Below, in pieces: positions 46,758 through 57,353 of a stretch of DNA of 59,062 bases. The DNA is from Salinisphaera japonica YTM-1 (lineage in GTDB: Bacteria; Pseudomonadota; Gammaproteobacteria; Nevskiales; Salinisphaeraceae), in contig NZ_AYKG01000014.1 of the NCBI RefSeq assembly GCF_003788585.1, positions 1 to 59,062 on the forward strand, read 5' to 3'. Every line of letters begins with the position of its first letter. Positions within the stretch are counted from its first letter, which is position 1. The notes beneath the pieces are model-generated. The model saw only the letters and a program-made list of their open reading frames with translations, was not told where the DNA came from and searched no databases. Position numbers and translations under genes: made by a program.

Positions 46758-46841
46758 ATGAAAATGAATCGTTCGACACGACACGTCGGCTGCCGCATCA
46801 ACGCGGCCTTGCGATGGCCACTAGCGTGCTGGCGAGGCTGA
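46758..46841 (+). CDS. possible trp leader peptide
   Basis: A 27-codon frame with AGGA eight bases before its ATG contains Trp codons at 46815 and 46830 near its end (RWPLACWRG). It lies 63 bases before trpE. A hairpin GCGAG/CTCGC follows at once, then GGCGC/GCGCC. Trp codons just before hairpins are the arrangement of attenuation control. No T-run is seen and the two Trp are not adjacent, so this is tentative. Confidence 0.3.
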   Translation: MKMNRSTRHVGCRINAALRWPLACWRG

Positions 46842-46904
46842 ACTCGCCCGGCCGGCGCCCGCATGCGCCGTTATCCTAGTTGCCTGAAAACCGAACGATG
46901 CGTT

Positions 46905-48431
46905 ATGTCCCAGTCCGTAGATTCCCGGCCCGTTGATACCCGGCTTGCCGTGCGCGTGCCACTGGTCGTTGAAGCATTGGCCGACCTCGACACGCCGCTT
47001 TCGACCTATTTGAAAGTCGCCGACGCCCCCTACTCTTTTCTGCTGGAATCCGTCCAGGGCGGCGAGCGCTGGGGGCGCTATTCCATCATCGGCCTGCCGG
47101 CTGCCGAGCGTATTCGGGTAACCGGCACCACGCTCGTCCACGAGCGCGACGGCCAGGCGTGCGAGACAATCGAAACCGCCGACCCGCTGGCCTGGATTCA
47201 GGCGTTCAACGATGCGCGGCCATTGCCCCGCCTACCGGAGCTGCCGCGCCTGACCGGCGGCCTGGTCGGTTATTTCGGCTACGATACGATTCGCTATATC
47301 GAGCCGCGCCTGGCGGGTGGCGGCGCAGACAAGGACGACCCGCTCGGCCTGCCGGATATCCTGCTGCTGGTCGCCGAAGAGCTGGTCATCTTCGATAATC
47401 TCTCGGGCAAGCTGTATGTCGTGGCCCATCATCTGAAAGACGATGCGACCGATCGGGCACGGGTCGAGCAGCGCCTGGACACGATTCTCGATGCGCTGGA
47501 CACCCCACTGGCACAGCCGGCCACCCGCACCGATGCCGACACCCCGACTCTCAACGACTCGGGTTTTGTCTCGGGCCTGACCGAGGCCGGTTACAAGGCG
47601 GCCGTGGCGCGTATCCGCGACTACACGCAGGCCGGCGATATCATGCAGGTGGTGCCCAGCCAGCGCCTGTCGGCCCCCTTCGCGGCCGAGCCGATGTCGT
47701 TGTACCGGGCGCTGCGCAGCCTGAATCCGTCGCCGTATATGTTCTTCTTCAATTTCGACGATCATCACGTGGTGGGCGCCTCGCCCGAGATTCTGGTGCG
47801 CGCCATGGACGGCGAAGTAACCGTGCGCCCGATCGCCGGCACCCGCAAACGCGGTATCGATGCCGCCGAGGACGAGGCACTAGCCGCCGATTTATTGGCT
47901 GACCCGAAAGAGATCGCCGAGCACCTCATGCTCATCGATCTGGGCCGTAACGATGTCGGGCGTGTGGCCGAGCCGGGCAGCGTGAAGCTGACCGAGCGCA
48001 TGGCCATCGAGCGTTACTCACACGTCATGCATATCGTATCCAACGTCACGGGCAAGCTACGCGCCGATCTGACCCCGATGGACGCCCTGCGCTCGGCTTT
48101 TCCGGCCGGCACGCTATCCGGCGCGCCCAAGATTCGGGCCATGGAGATCATCGACGAGATCGAGCCGGTCAAGCGCGGCGTCTATGGCGGTGCGGTGGGT
48201 TATCTGGCCGGCAACGGCAGCATGGATCTGGCAATCGCGATTCGCACCGCCGTGATCAAGGACGGCGAGATCCATGTTCAGGCCGGTGGCGGCATCGTGG
48301 CCGATTCCGAGCCCCAGGCCGAATGGGAAGAGACCATGAACAAGGCGCGCGCGGTCATGCGGGCAGCCGCCCTGGCCGAGCAAGGGCTGTCGACCCGGCG
48401 CACCACCCAAGGCGCGGGCAAGGAGCAATGA
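46905..48431 (+). CDS. trpE: anthranilate synthase component I
   Basis: The 508-residue product has the feedback site region ([17 protein letters not shown]), and the chorismate-binding domain with [28 protein letters not shown] and AGTLSGAPK motifs. It makes anthranilate from chorismate with ammonia from TrpG. It starts the trpEGDC run. The ATG at 46905 was chosen over an upstream ATG at 46863 because the family begins near here. No strong ribosome site is seen. Confidence 0.95.
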   Translation: MSQSVDSRPVDTRLAVRVPLVVEALADLDTPLSTYLKVADAPYSFLLESVQGGERWGRYSIIGLPAAERIRVTGTTLVHERDGQACETIETADPLAWIQAFNDARPLPRLPELPRLTGGLVGYFGYDTIRYIEPRLAGGGADKDDPLGLPDILLLVAEELVIFDNLSGKLYVVAHHLKDDATDRARVEQRLDTILDALDTPLAQPATRTDADTPTLNDSGFVSGLTEAGYKAAVARIRDYTQAGDIMQVVPSQRLSAPFAAEPMSLYRALRSLNPSPYMFFFNFDDHHVVGASPEILVRAMDGEVTVRPIAGTRKRGIDAAEDEALAADLLADPKEIAEHLMLIDLGRNDVGRVAEPGSVKLTERMAIERYSHVMHIVSNVTGKLRADLTPMDALRSAFPAGTLSGAPKIRAMEIIDEIEPVKRGVYGGAVGYLAGNGSMDLAIAIRTAVIKDGEIHVQAGGGIVADSEPQAEWEETMNKARAVMRAAALAEQGLSTRRTTQGAGKEQ

Positions 48432-48432
48432 C

Positions 48433-49038
48433 GTGATTCTGATGCTCGATAACTATGACTCGTTCACCTACAACCTGGTGCAGTATCTCGGCGAGCTGAA
48501 TGCCGAAGTGCATGTCGTACGTAACGACGAGATCACTGTGGCCGAAATCGAAGCCATGGCCCCGACCGGTGTGGTCGTCTCGCCGGGGCCGTGTACGCCC
48601 AACGAAGCCGGGGTGTCGCTGGAGCTGATGGAAAAGCTGGCCCATCGGCTGCCGATCTTCGGCGTCTGCCTGGGCCACCAGGCACTGGGCCAGGCGTTCG
48701 GCGCCCGGGTCACCCGCGCACGACAGGTCATGCACGGCAAGACCTCAACCATTCGCCACACCGGGCGCGGCGTGTTCGAAAACCTGGCCGATCCGCTCAC
48801 GGCCACGCGCTATCACTCGTTGATCGTGGCCCGCGACGGCTTGCCCCATGATTTCGAGATCACGGCCTGGACCGAACACGACGACGGCTCGATGGACGAA
48901 ATCATGGGCATGATCCATACCCCCACCGGCGCCGAAGGCGTGCAGTTTCATCCCGAATCCATCCTTTCGGATCACGGCCATGAAATGCTGCGCACGTTCT
49001 TGAAGCGCTGCGGCGAGATCAGCCCCGAGGCGGCATGA
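48433..49038 (+). CDS. trpG: anthranilate synthase component II (glutamine amidotransferase)
   Basis: The 201-residue class I amidotransferase has [25 protein letters not shown], the catalytic Cys79 in FGVCLGH and the His/Glu pair in FHPESIL. It supplies ammonia to TrpE and may serve folate synthesis too. The start is GTG, one base after the trpE stop, with AAGGAG in the end of trpE. Its stop overlaps the trpD start (ATGA). Confidence 0.95.
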   Translation: MILMLDNYDSFTYNLVQYLGELNAEVHVVRNDEITVAEIEAMAPTGVVVSPGPCTPNEAGVSLELMEKLAHRLPIFGVCLGHQALGQAFGARVTRARQVMHGKTSTIRHTGRGVFENLADPLTATRYHSLIVARDGLPHDFEITAWTEHDDGSMDEIMGMIHTPTGAEGVQFHPESILSDHGHEMLRTFLKRCGEISPEAA

Positions 49039-50072
49039 TCGACGCGGCCCTGCTCGACGATATCGCCCGCGGGCGCGATCTGGACGGCCCGCGAATGGCC
49101 GGGGCCATGCGCGCGATCATGACCGGGCAGGTCGAAGCCTCGCAAATCGGGGCCTTCTTGATGGGCCTGCGAATGAAAGGCGAGACGATCGAAGAGATCG
49201 CCGCCGCCGCCGGCGTCATGCGCGAGCTGGCCACGTCGGTACCGGTTGATCCCGATCTGGCCGAGCATCTGGTCGATACCTGTGGCACAGGCGGCGACGG
49301 CGCGGGCATCTTCAACGTCTCCACCGCGGCCGCCATCGTGGCTGCCACGGCGGGCGGCCGTGTCGCCAAGCACGGCAACCGCTCGGTCTCCAGCAAATCC
49401 GGCAGTGCGGATCTCCTGGAAGGTGCCGGTATCGCGCTCGATACCACGCCGGCCGATGTCGCAGCCGGCATCCGTGAGCTGGGCGTGGGCTTCATGTTCG
49501 CCCCGGCCCATCACGGGGCGATGAAACACGCCGTGCCGGTACGCCGCGCGCTGGGTATTCGTACGCTGTTCAACATGCTGGGCCCGTTGACCAACCCGGC
49601 CGGCGCGCGCAATCAATTGATGGGCGTGTTCAACGGCCATCTCTGCGAGCCGCTGGCCCACGTGCTGCACAGGCTGGGCAGCCGGCACGTGATGGTCGTG
49701 CACGGCGAAGACGGCCTGGACGAGCTCTCGATCAACGCCCCGACGCGCGTGGCCGAACTCAAAGACGGCCAGGTCACGACCTACAAGATCGCCCCGGAGG
49801 ACGTCGGCCTGGAGCGGGCCACGCTGGATACGCTTCGCGTGGCCGATGCCCGGCAATCGTTGATCACCGTGCGCGATGTGCTGGCCGGCCGGCCTTCTCC
49901 GGCGAGCGATATCGTGGCCTTCAACGCCGGGGCCGCACTTTATGTCGGCGGCGTGCGCGACACCCTGCAGGCCGGCGTCACCCTGGCGCGCGAAACGCTT
50001 GCCTCGGGCGCAGCCGCCCAGCGCCTGGCCGATATCGCGGCTTTCACACAGCAGCGCACCGTCGCGAGATAA
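49035..50072 (+). CDS. trpD: anthranilate phosphoribosyltransferase
   Basis: The 345-residue product has the PRPP loop [10 protein letters not shown], the [16 protein letters not shown] region and [10 protein letters not shown] typical of TrpD. It attaches phosphoribose to anthranilate. The ATG overlaps the trpG stop by four bases, indicating coupling. Confidence 0.95.
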   Translation: MIDAALLDDIARGRDLDGPRMAGAMRAIMTGQVEASQIGAFLMGLRMKGETIEEIAAAAGVMRELATSVPVDPDLAEHLVDTCGTGGDGAGIFNVSTAAAIVAATAGGRVAKHGNRSVSSKSGSADLLEGAGIALDTTPADVAAGIRELGVGFMFAPAHHGAMKHAVPVRRALGIRTLFNMLGPLTNPAGARNQLMGVFNGHLCEPLAHVLHRLGSRHVMVVHGEDGLDELSINAPTRVAELKDGQVTTYKIAPEDVGLERATLDTLRVADARQSLITVRDVLAGRPSPASDIVAFNAGAALYVGGVRDTLQAGVTLARETLASGAAAQRLADIAAFTQQRTVAR

Positions 50073-50078
50073 CCCCCC

Positions 50079-50885
50079 ATGAGCGTTCAAACGACCGATA
50101 CCGTGCTCGACCGCATCCTGGCCACCAAGCGTGACGAGATCACGGCCTATCGCACCGGGCTGGATACGGCCCGGCTGGCTGACGAGATCGCTGCTGCTGA
50201 TACCCCTCGCGGTTTTGCCGCAGCACTGGCCGCCAAATCGCCCCGCGCGGTCATCGCCGAAATCAAGAAAGCATCGCCCAGCAAAGGGCTGATCCGCGAG
50301 GATTTCGATGTTGCCTGGCTGGCCGAGCGCTATGCCGCCGGCGGGGCCGCCTGCCTGTCAGTACTGACTGATCGCGATTATTTTCAGGGCGACAACGACT
50401 TTCTGGCCCAGGCCAGAAACGCCTGCGATCTTCCCGTGCTACGAAAAGACTTCATGATCGATCCGATACAGATCGATCAGTCGCGGGCGCTCGGGGCCGA
50501 TTGCATCCTGTTGATCGCAGCCGCGCTATCGACCGATCTCATGGCTGAGCTGGCCGGCCGAGCACGCGAGCTGGGCATGGACGTGCTGGCTGAGGTGCAT
50601 ACCCGCGACGAGCTTGATCGTGTCCTGGCCCTACCGAACGACACCATCCTCGGCATCAACAATCGAGACCTGAAGACGTTCAAGACCACCTTGGCCACCA
50701 GCTTTGCCCTGCGCGAGCACGTCGCCCCCACCCGCCTACTCGTCAGCGAGTCAGGGATTTTCACACACGAGGACATGACACGCCTGGCCACCGCCGATTT
50801 CGGCGCGTTTCTGATCGGCGAGTCATTCATGCGACAACCCGACCCGGCCGCGGCACTACGGGCACTGCTCGGAACACCCGACTGA
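50079..50885 (+). CDS. trpC: indole-3-glycerol phosphate synthase
   Basis: The 268-residue TIM-barrel product has AEIKKASPSKGLI, VLTDRDYFQG, RKDFMIDPIQI and NNRDLKTF with SESGI, the TrpC motif set. It closes the indole ring. It starts six bases after trpD. The trpF, trpB and trpA genes are not in the window. Confidence 0.95.
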   Translation: MSVQTTDTVLDRILATKRDEITAYRTGLDTARLADEIAAADTPRGFAAALAAKSPRAVIAEIKKASPSKGLIREDFDVAWLAERYAAGGAACLSVLTDRDYFQGDNDFLAQARNACDLPVLRKDFMIDPIQIDQSRALGADCILLIAAALSTDLMAELAGRARELGMDVLAEVHTRDELDRVLALPNDTILGINNRDLKTFKTTLATSFALREHVAPTRLLVSESGIFTHEDMTRLATADFGAFLIGESFMRQPDPAAALRALLGTPD

Positions 50886-51031
50886 CACGCCGTACACGAT
50901 GACAGCCTCCACTCAAAAGATTGGCGAAAAGAGCGCAGTCGTAGTGCAAAACATTGGAACAAAATGGTGCAGACGAGCGCTCATCGACCCGTAAAAAAGA
51001 TTGCTTTGCTTGGTATCAAAGTGCTTTCAAT

Positions 51032-51053
51032 GCGACCAAACGGTCGCTTTTTT
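51032..51053 (+). terminator. terminator after the trp genes
   Basis: Stem GCGACC/GGTCGC with loop AAAC is followed by six T residues. It ends trpEGDC, 147 bases past trpC. Confidence 0.8.
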
Positions 51054-51161
51054 GTGTCTGCAATCAGAGACAATTGACAGAAGATTGGGCACAACCGAAA
51101 TTCTGCTTCCCCATAACGAGCCGATCTGAAAATCGGCCATACCTGCAAAGGGAGCGGTTTG

Positions 51162-54100
51162 ATGCAAAGCATGCGATATGCGTTCTTTGCGGCTTTGATG
51201 GCGTGCACTCTCGCCGTCACAGGCTGTAGCGATCACAAAGATGTAGATCTGAACGGAAACAAAGGCAACGGGAGTGGCGCGCCCGATACCCCCGGCCAAA
51301 TGACCGATGACGACAACGACGGCGTGGCCGACGGCGATGACAACTGCCCGACGGTTCCCAATGCCAACCAGAAAGACACCGACGGCGATGGCTTCGGTGA
51401 TGCCTGCGATTCCGACGATGACGACGACGACATCCACGACAATCGCGACAATTGTCCGCTCGTAGTCAATCCGAACCAGGAAGATACGGACAATGACGGC
51501 GTAGGCAACGCCTGTGACGCCACCCCGAATACGCCGAACGACGACGACATGGACGGTGTGGCCGATAACGCCGACAACTGCCCCATGGTCTCGAACCCGG
51601 GCCAGACCGACAGCGATGATGACGGCCAGGGCGATGCCTGCGACGCCACGCCGAATGCCCCGAACGATACCGACGGGGACGGCATCATCGACAACACGGA
51701 TAACTGCCCGACTATCCCGAACGCTGACCAGCTGGACAGCGATAACGATGGCCTTGGCAACGTCTGTGACACCGACGATGACGGCGACGGCATTCCCGAT
51801 GGCAGTGATAACTGCCCGGTCAACGTCAACCCGAACCAACAGGATTCGGATAACGACGGCATCGGCGACGTGTGCGACAGCACGCCCAACGAAGACGACT
51901 CAGCGCGTGATACCGACGGCGACGGCATCAATGATGCAGTCGACAACTGCCCGCTAATTGCCAATCCTGATCAGCTCGACACCGACCGTGACGGCCTTGG
52001 CGATGTCTGTGACCCGGATAACGACAACGATGGTATTCCGGACGACGGCGACAACGACGGCGCCACCGGCAACAACGGCAACGGCGACAACGGCGACAAC
52101 GGCGACGATAACGACAGCATGAACGGTGGCATGGGTGGCACCCCGACCGACGGCGAAGGCGATAACGCCTGCACCGCCGGTAACACCGAAAACTGTGACG
52201 ACAACTGCCCCGTAACCCCGAACGCCAACCAGGCTGATACCGACGGTGACGGCATTGGCGACGTGTGTGACACCGACCGCGATGGCGACGGCGTCAACAA
52301 CGGCACCGACAACTGTCCGCTCATCCCCAATCGCGATCAGACCGATAGCGACGGCGACGGCGTGGGTGATGCCTGCGATAGCGACAACAACGATGGCAAT
52401 AACAACGGCGGCAACGACGCCGGCAATAACGATGCCGATAACGACGGCATCAATGACACCAACGACAACTGCCCCACGATCCCTAACCCCGATCAGACTG
52501 ATTCGGACGGCGACGGTGTGGGCGATGCCTGTGACCCGAGCGATGGCGCCGACGACGGCAACATGGGTGGCAACAACGGCGATGCTGATAACGACGGCAT
52601 CAATAACGGCAACGATAATTGCCCGATGACGCCGAACCAGAACCAGGCTGACCGCGATGACGACGGCACGGGCGACGCCTGTGATACCGACGACGGCGTC
52701 AACGAAGGTACCGATAACGGCCCCGGCAACGACTCCGATAACGACGGTATCGACGATGCCAACGACAACTGCCCGATGATCGCCAATCCGCGACAGGAAG
52801 ATCGCGACAGCGACGGCTTGGGCGATGCCTGTGATCCCAGCAACGGTACCGACAACGGTAACGGCGGCGACGACGGAAGTAATGGCGGTAACGGCGGCGA
52901 CGACGGCAGCACCGGCGGTAACGACGGCGATGACGGCAACACCGGCGGCAACGACTCAGACGGCGACGGCGTGCCGGATGGGATCGACAACTGCCCGATG
53001 ACTCGCAATCCCAGCCAGAATGACGTCGACAACGATGGCATTGGCGATGCCTGCGATACCGATAACGGTAACGAGGGCGCCAACGGCGATGCCGACGGTG
53101 ATGGCGTCAATAACAGCCAGGACAACTGCCCGATGATCGCCAACCGCGATCAGAAAGACAGTGATGGCGACGGCATCGGCGATGTCTGTGACGACACCCC
53201 GACGCAGATGAACGATTCGGACAACGACGGCGTTAACGACAACGTCGATAACTGCCCGATGACAGCCAACAGCAATCAGCTGGATACCGATAACGACGGC
53301 ATCGGCGATGTCTGTGATATCGACAAGGACGGCGACACCATCGACAACAGCTCGGACAACTGCCCGCTGACGGCCAACCCGCAGCAGACAGACACCGACG
53401 GCGATGGCGTGGGCGATGCCTGTGATGACACCAACAACAACGGCGCCGACAACGACGCTGATGGTGATGGTGTGGTCAATGACGACGACAACTGCCCGAA
53501 CGTGGCCAATGCCAATCAGCTCGATACCGACGGCGACGGCCAGGGCAACGCCTGTGACGCCGACGACGACAACGACGGCATCCTGGACGACGGCGACAAC
53601 TCAGGCACGCAGGGCGACAACGCCTGTACGGCGGGTGATCGCACGAACTGTGACGACAACTGCCCGCTGACACAGAACCCGGCTCAGGAAGACCGTGACG
53701 GCGACGGCGTGGGCGATGCCTGCGACTCAAGCAACGCGATCGCCTGTGGCACAAATCAGGACTTCGTCCCGATCACCGGCAGCACGGCACAGGTGACGCG
53801 TCAGCGTTCACCCTTCTGTCTCGGCTGCTCGATTCGCAATCCGGAGAACCTGATCGACGACAATCCGGATAACGTCTCGCGTATCTCGATCCCGTTCAAC
53901 GTGCTCAGCAACGCGGGCGTCACGGTCACGGATACGGCACGGATGTTCCCGGCCGGCTCGGAAGTTGCCTTCCTGGTCTCGCGTGAAGGTGGCCTGCTCA
54001 GTCGCAGCCTGCTTTCAGCCGTGTCGTTCGAGACGCTGAACAACGGCGTGCTTGCCTCGACGCTCGGCGACCTGCCGTTGACGATGCGCTTGTTTGACGT

Positions 54101-54239
54101 CATTAACGACGTGACCCAGCAAGCGCTGGTCTTCAGCTCTGACCAGCCCTTCAATGCGGGCCGTGTCCTGGTCGGCGGACTGGCCAATATCGGCAGCGTC
54201 GTGGATGTCTCCGCGGTCTGCGTGAGACAACCCCGCTAA
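51162..54239 (+). CDS. TSP3-repeat lipoprotein, 17 repeats (paralog 1)
   Basis: The 1025-residue product has a lipoprotein signal (LAVTGC, lipid Cys22) with Ser at +2, favouring the outer membrane. 17 thrombospondin type-3 units follow, each about 36 residues with DNCP ... N ... Q ... D.DGDG.GD.CD, which bind calcium and stiffen the chain. Gly/Asn/Asp-rich linkers lie between some units. Residues about 862-1025 form a four-Cys domain shared with the next two genes. The segment GDNACTAG...NCDDNCP occurs twice, before units 7 and 17. Surface stalk or adhesin is the likely role, inferred. GGGAG precedes the ATG. Confidence 0.8.
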   Translation: MQSMRYAFFAALMACTLAVTGCSDHKDVDLNGNKGNGSGAPDTPGQMTDDDNDGVADGDDNCPTVPNANQKDTDGDGFGDACDSDDDDDDIHDNRDNCPLVVNPNQEDTDNDGVGNACDATPNTPNDDDMDGVADNADNCPMVSNPGQTDSDDDGQGDACDATPNAPNDTDGDGIIDNTDNCPTIPNADQLDSDNDGLGNVCDTDDDGDGIPDGSDNCPVNVNPNQQDSDNDGIGDVCDSTPNEDDSARDTDGDGINDAVDNCPLIANPDQLDTDRDGLGDVCDPDNDNDGIPDDGDNDGATGNNGNGDNGDNGDDNDSMNGGMGGTPTDGEGDNACTAGNTENCDDNCPVTPNANQADTDGDGIGDVCDTDRDGDGVNNGTDNCPLIPNRDQTDSDGDGVGDACDSDNNDGNNNGGNDAGNNDADNDGINDTNDNCPTIPNPDQTDSDGDGVGDACDPSDGADDGNMGGNNGDADNDGINNGNDNCPMTPNQNQADRDDDGTGDACDTDDGVNEGTDNGPGNDSDNDGIDDANDNCPMIANPRQEDRDSDGLGDACDPSNGTDNGNGGDDGSNGGNGGDDGSTGGNDGDDGNTGGNDSDGDGVPDGIDNCPMTRNPSQNDVDNDGIGDACDTDNGNEGANGDADGDGVNNSQDNCPMIANRDQKDSDGDGIGDVCDDTPTQMNDSDNDGVNDNVDNCPMTANSNQLDTDNDGIGDVCDIDKDGDTIDNSSDNCPLTANPQQTDTDGDGVGDACDDTNNNGADNDADGDGVVNDDDNCPNVANANQLDTDGDGQGNACDADDDNDGILDDGDNSGTQGDNACTAGDRTNCDDNCPLTQNPAQEDRDGDGVGDACDSSNAIACGTNQDFVPITGSTAQVTRQRSPFCLGCSIRNPENLIDDNPDNVSRISIPFNVLSNAGVTVTDTARMFPAGSEVAFLVSREGGLLSRSLLSAVSFETLNNGVLASTLGDLPLTMRLFDVINDVTQQALVFSSDQPFNAGRVLVGGLANIGSVVDVSAVCVRQPR

Positions 54240-54292
54240 CCCAAAAGGGGCGGCCTTCGGGCCGACCCCGCCCAACGCATCGAGCGATGCTT

Positions 54293-54322
54293 AAAGGCGT
54301 AATCTTCGGATTGCGCCTTTTT
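54293..54322 (+). terminator. terminator after paralog 1
   Basis: Stem AAAGGCGTAATC/GATTGCGCCTTT has a UUCG tetraloop and a T-run. Its sequence resembles the terminator after paralog 2. Confidence 0.9.
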
Positions 54323-54881
54323 ACGTGCGATCAAGCATGAAGCCAGCCGTAGGCAGCCCGGTGATCACCCCATGCTCAGCGCTGACCGGCAAATACTCAC
54401 GCCGGCAACGCTGGACCTATTAGGGGTTGAATTCTCTCATACACCAGTTGATCGACAGACTTGGCCTGGCCGCCAAAACGCTCAGCGCGACACCGAGGGT
54501 GGCCATCAAATATGTCTACGCAGCACGAGCACGAACTATCGATCGTTCCTTTCGCTTCAACGGCTTGATCGATGTGATCGTTGGTCGATTAACTCAAAAG
54601 ACATCGTTCGACTAATAACCGTTTGCTACCATAAGAAATAAATTTTTATACTGCGCCGAATCGGCTTTTTATTATATTTTTACCAACTTATTAGATTCTA
54701 ATAAAATTGCGTAACATATAAAAATTATTATATTAATCATGTATTTAAAATTTTATCTTTGAGTCTTCATGAAAAAAAAACAAACCGTTCCGATTAATGT
54801 TGACGAGAAGCTAAAGCTTTGTAACTTTCTTGGACATCGGTTCTAAAAAGTTTTAGTACCGAAATCACAAGGGAGACTACA
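54323..54881. other. 559-bp gene-poor region with very AT-rich core
   Basis: From about 54640 to 54790 the sequence is almost entirely A/T, unlike any other place in the window. It directly precedes paralog 2, whose promoter must lie here. Two tiny frames (54427-54615 from TTG; 54769-54846 with 25 residues) lack good start signals. AAGGGAG precedes the paralog 2 ATG. An H-NS-like silencer would favour such DNA. Confidence 0.6.
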
Positions 54882-57062
54882 ATGTCCGATATCAAGTATT
54901 GGGGAGCGACCGGGCTTATAGCCTGTGCGCTACTGGTAACCGGCTGTAGCGACGATAAAGACGTCGATCTAGGCCAGGCCGATAACGGCAACGACAGCAT
55001 GCAACCCGTCGATACCGACGGCGATGGCATCAACGACAACAACGACAACTGCCCGGCGATCGCAAACCCGGACCAGACCGATACCGACGGCGATGGCATC
55101 GGCGATGCTTGCGATAACGACGACGATGATGACGGTATCGCCGATGGCCCGGACAACTGCCCGCTGACCTCGAATCCGGATCAGCAGGATTCAGACGGCG
55201 ACGGCATCGGTGATGCCTGTGATAGCGACCAAGGCAACGGTGACGGCGACGCAGATGGTGATGGCGTCAACAACGACGATGACAACTGCCCCACCACCCC
55301 CAACCCGGATCAGACGGATACCGACGGTGACGGCGTGGGCGATGTCTGCGATACCGATTCGGACGTCGCGGCATCTTCCTGCAGCTTTGGCGACAATGCC
55401 GCATTCTCGCCGATCGCGAACGCCGACGACGACAGCAATGATGTCAACGTGGCCTCCGGTGCTGACGGCGTGTGTCTGCTCTGCGGCGTACAGAATCCGA
55501 ACAACGCTATCGACAGCAACCTGGACAACGCGGCCCGTTTGAACACCACGGTCGGCGCTCTGGGCGGCAGCGCCTTCATCACGATAACCGGGAACCAGGA
55601 TTACTCCGGCAACCGTCGTGTCGGATTTGTTCTGGGGCGTCCCGACAACGTCCTGACGCTCGATCTCATTCGTAGTCTGGATGTCACGTTGTTCAACGAC
55701 GGTGAAGAAGTCGCCGACTCGAACGACTCGGACCTGCTGAATCTGGATCTACTGGGACTGATCGGCGACAATAGCCGTCAGCTGGCGCTCGTACAGACCA
55801 ACCAGACTTTCGATGCCATCCGTCTACGTTTGAACGGTGGCGTGAATGCGCTTTCGAATGTCGACGTATTTTCTGCCTGCGTACAGAACGGCACGATTCC
55901 GGATGGCGGTGAAGTCACTGACACCGACAGGCTTTCCAACGCCCTCTCGGGTCTGACCGCGCAGTTGACCGATCTTGGCAACGACAACGCGGTAAGCGAC
56001 GGACTCAACGATGCCGTCACCCGCGTCACCGACGCCTTGGCCGCCGCACTCAATGGGGGCAATACCCAAAATCTGTCGAGCGATGTGAACTCGGCGCTCA
56101 TGACTCTCCAGGATCAGCTGTCGCAGCTGACAATGGCCGGCGGCGACTTCTCGCTCGATAACCTGGTAACAAACCTCACAACCGGCCTGAGTGGGTTCAA
56201 TCCCGACGCTGGCGACAACGACAACCCGCTGGAAAATACGCTGAGCCAGCTTCAAGGGGCTCTATCCGGCCTGGGCGACGATAATGGAGGTAACGCCAGT
56301 GCGGCAGTACAGAATGCGTTGATGCAGGTTCGCGACGCGCTCGCCAGTCAGGATGCAGACGACGCATTGTCCAATGCCGCCCAGAGCGCGCTCAGCCAAC
56401 TACAAGTGGCGATTACACGGCTCGATGCTTCCAACGGCGCGGTATCCGATCCGCTGGCCAACGTTCTCGACAACCTGAACGGCACGATACAGAGCGTGCA
56501 GGATGGCAGTTCCGACAACCCGTTGCAGTCTCTGCTGGCCTCGTTGGCCAACGCCGATCTGGGCGAGATGAACGACAATGCGATCAAGCAGGGTCTCGAC
56601 CAGCTGCGCATGCAGCTGACTTCTGTGATTGGCGATGGTGATCCGGTCGCGACACTGACCAATACGCTGAGTCAGCTTCAGAACCGCCTGGCTGACAGCG
56701 GTAATGATGTCGACAACGACGTGCTCGAGAGTCTTTTGACCAACATCAAGAGCTCGATCGACGCCATCAATCTGAGTGACGGAACGACCGGTCTCTCAAG
56801 CGGTCTGTCCGGCGCCTTGGATACACTCGATAACTCACTGTCGAACATAAGCCTGACGGGCGATAACGGTGACGACGACGTCAACAATGCCCTGTCGTCG
56901 CTGGAGAACGCCCTCGACAACCTAGATATCTCTGATCTTCAGGATGGATCGGAGAACGGGCCAGGGGCTGGCTTGGTCGACGCTCTAAGCAATCTGCGAA
57001 CCACGCTCGGCGATCTACTGGGCGGGCTGCTCGGCGGCGTGGGCGACGTGCTGACGCCCTGA
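54882..57062 (+). CDS. TSP3-repeat lipoprotein with helical repeat tail (paralog 2)
   Basis: The 726-residue product has a lipoprotein signal (LLVTGC, lipid Cys22). The next residues SDDKDVDL nearly match those of paralog 1. Three TSP3 units lie at about 44-160. The shared four-Cys domain lies at about 167-334 ([28 protein letters not shown]). The remaining 390 residues are a predicted alpha-helical tail of loosely repeated NAL..L...L segments with Gly/Asp/Asn turns, ending [13 protein letters not shown]. No family is recognised for the tail. It could multimerise or bind a surface. Confidence 0.75.
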   Translation: MSDIKYWGATGLIACALLVTGCSDDKDVDLGQADNGNDSMQPVDTDGDGINDNNDNCPAIANPDQTDTDGDGIGDACDNDDDDDGIADGPDNCPLTSNPDQQDSDGDGIGDACDSDQGNGDGDADGDGVNNDDDNCPTTPNPDQTDTDGDGVGDVCDTDSDVAASSCSFGDNAAFSPIANADDDSNDVNVASGADGVCLLCGVQNPNNAIDSNLDNAARLNTTVGALGGSAFITITGNQDYSGNRRVGFVLGRPDNVLTLDLIRSLDVTLFNDGEEVADSNDSDLLNLDLLGLIGDNSRQLALVQTNQTFDAIRLRLNGGVNALSNVDVFSACVQNGTIPDGGEVTDTDRLSNALSGLTAQLTDLGNDNAVSDGLNDAVTRVTDALAAALNGGNTQNLSSDVNSALMTLQDQLSQLTMAGGDFSLDNLVTNLTTGLSGFNPDAGDNDNPLENTLSQLQGALSGLGDDNGGNASAAVQNALMQVRDALASQDADDALSNAAQSALSQLQVAITRLDASNGAVSDPLANVLDNLNGTIQSVQDGSSDNPLQSLLASLANADLGEMNDNAIKQGLDQLRMQLTSVIGDGDPVATLTNTLSQLQNRLADSGNDVDNDVLESLLTNIKSSIDAINLSDGTTGLSSGLSGALDTLDNSLSNISLTGDNGDDDVNNALSSLENALDNLDISDLQDGSENGPGAGLVDALSNLRTTLGDLLGGLLGGVGDVLTP

Positions 57063-57108
57063 TCCGCTAGCCAACAACACGCCGCTCGGCAACGAGCGGC
57101 GGCTACCT

Positions 57109-57140
57109 AAAGACGCAATCCCTGGATTGCGTCTTTTTTT
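57109..57140 (+). terminator. terminator after paralog 2
   Basis: Stem AAAGACGCAATC/GATTGCGTCTTT with loop CCTG is followed by a long T-run. It is similar in sequence to the terminator at 54293. Confidence 0.9.
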
Positions 57141-57353
57141 GCCCGGCGTTTACAAATCGGGCGTATCGGCGATAGACAATATCCATAAGGTAACCGTAAT
57201 CGCCGCCGGGACAGCTGTTTGCGAAGACCTAAAAAATCTGAACATATAAACCATCAAAGCGCGACGCTGGATGAATAAAAACAATCATAAACGACCGACA
57301 GGTCGTGTAGCGTCAGCTGTGGGGATCAATCAAGCGTTTTCAGGGAGCGAGGC

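Noticed and set aside
46595-46864. 89-codon leftward frame upstream of trpE
   Set aside because: It has no start signal or family match, and its composition is shadow-like.
51300-53730. Regularly repeated DNA suggesting a CRISPR or satellite array
   Set aside because: The period of about 108 bases is that of TSP3 coding units, with protein-level constraint and a continuous frame.
54427-54615. 62-codon frame starting TTG between TSP3 genes
   Set aside because: The start codon touches the only purine-rich stretch, and the product has no recognisable pattern.
54769-54846. 25-codon frame MKKKQTVPINV...
   Set aside because: It has no ribosome binding site and lies in AT-rich DNA, where short frames arise by chance.
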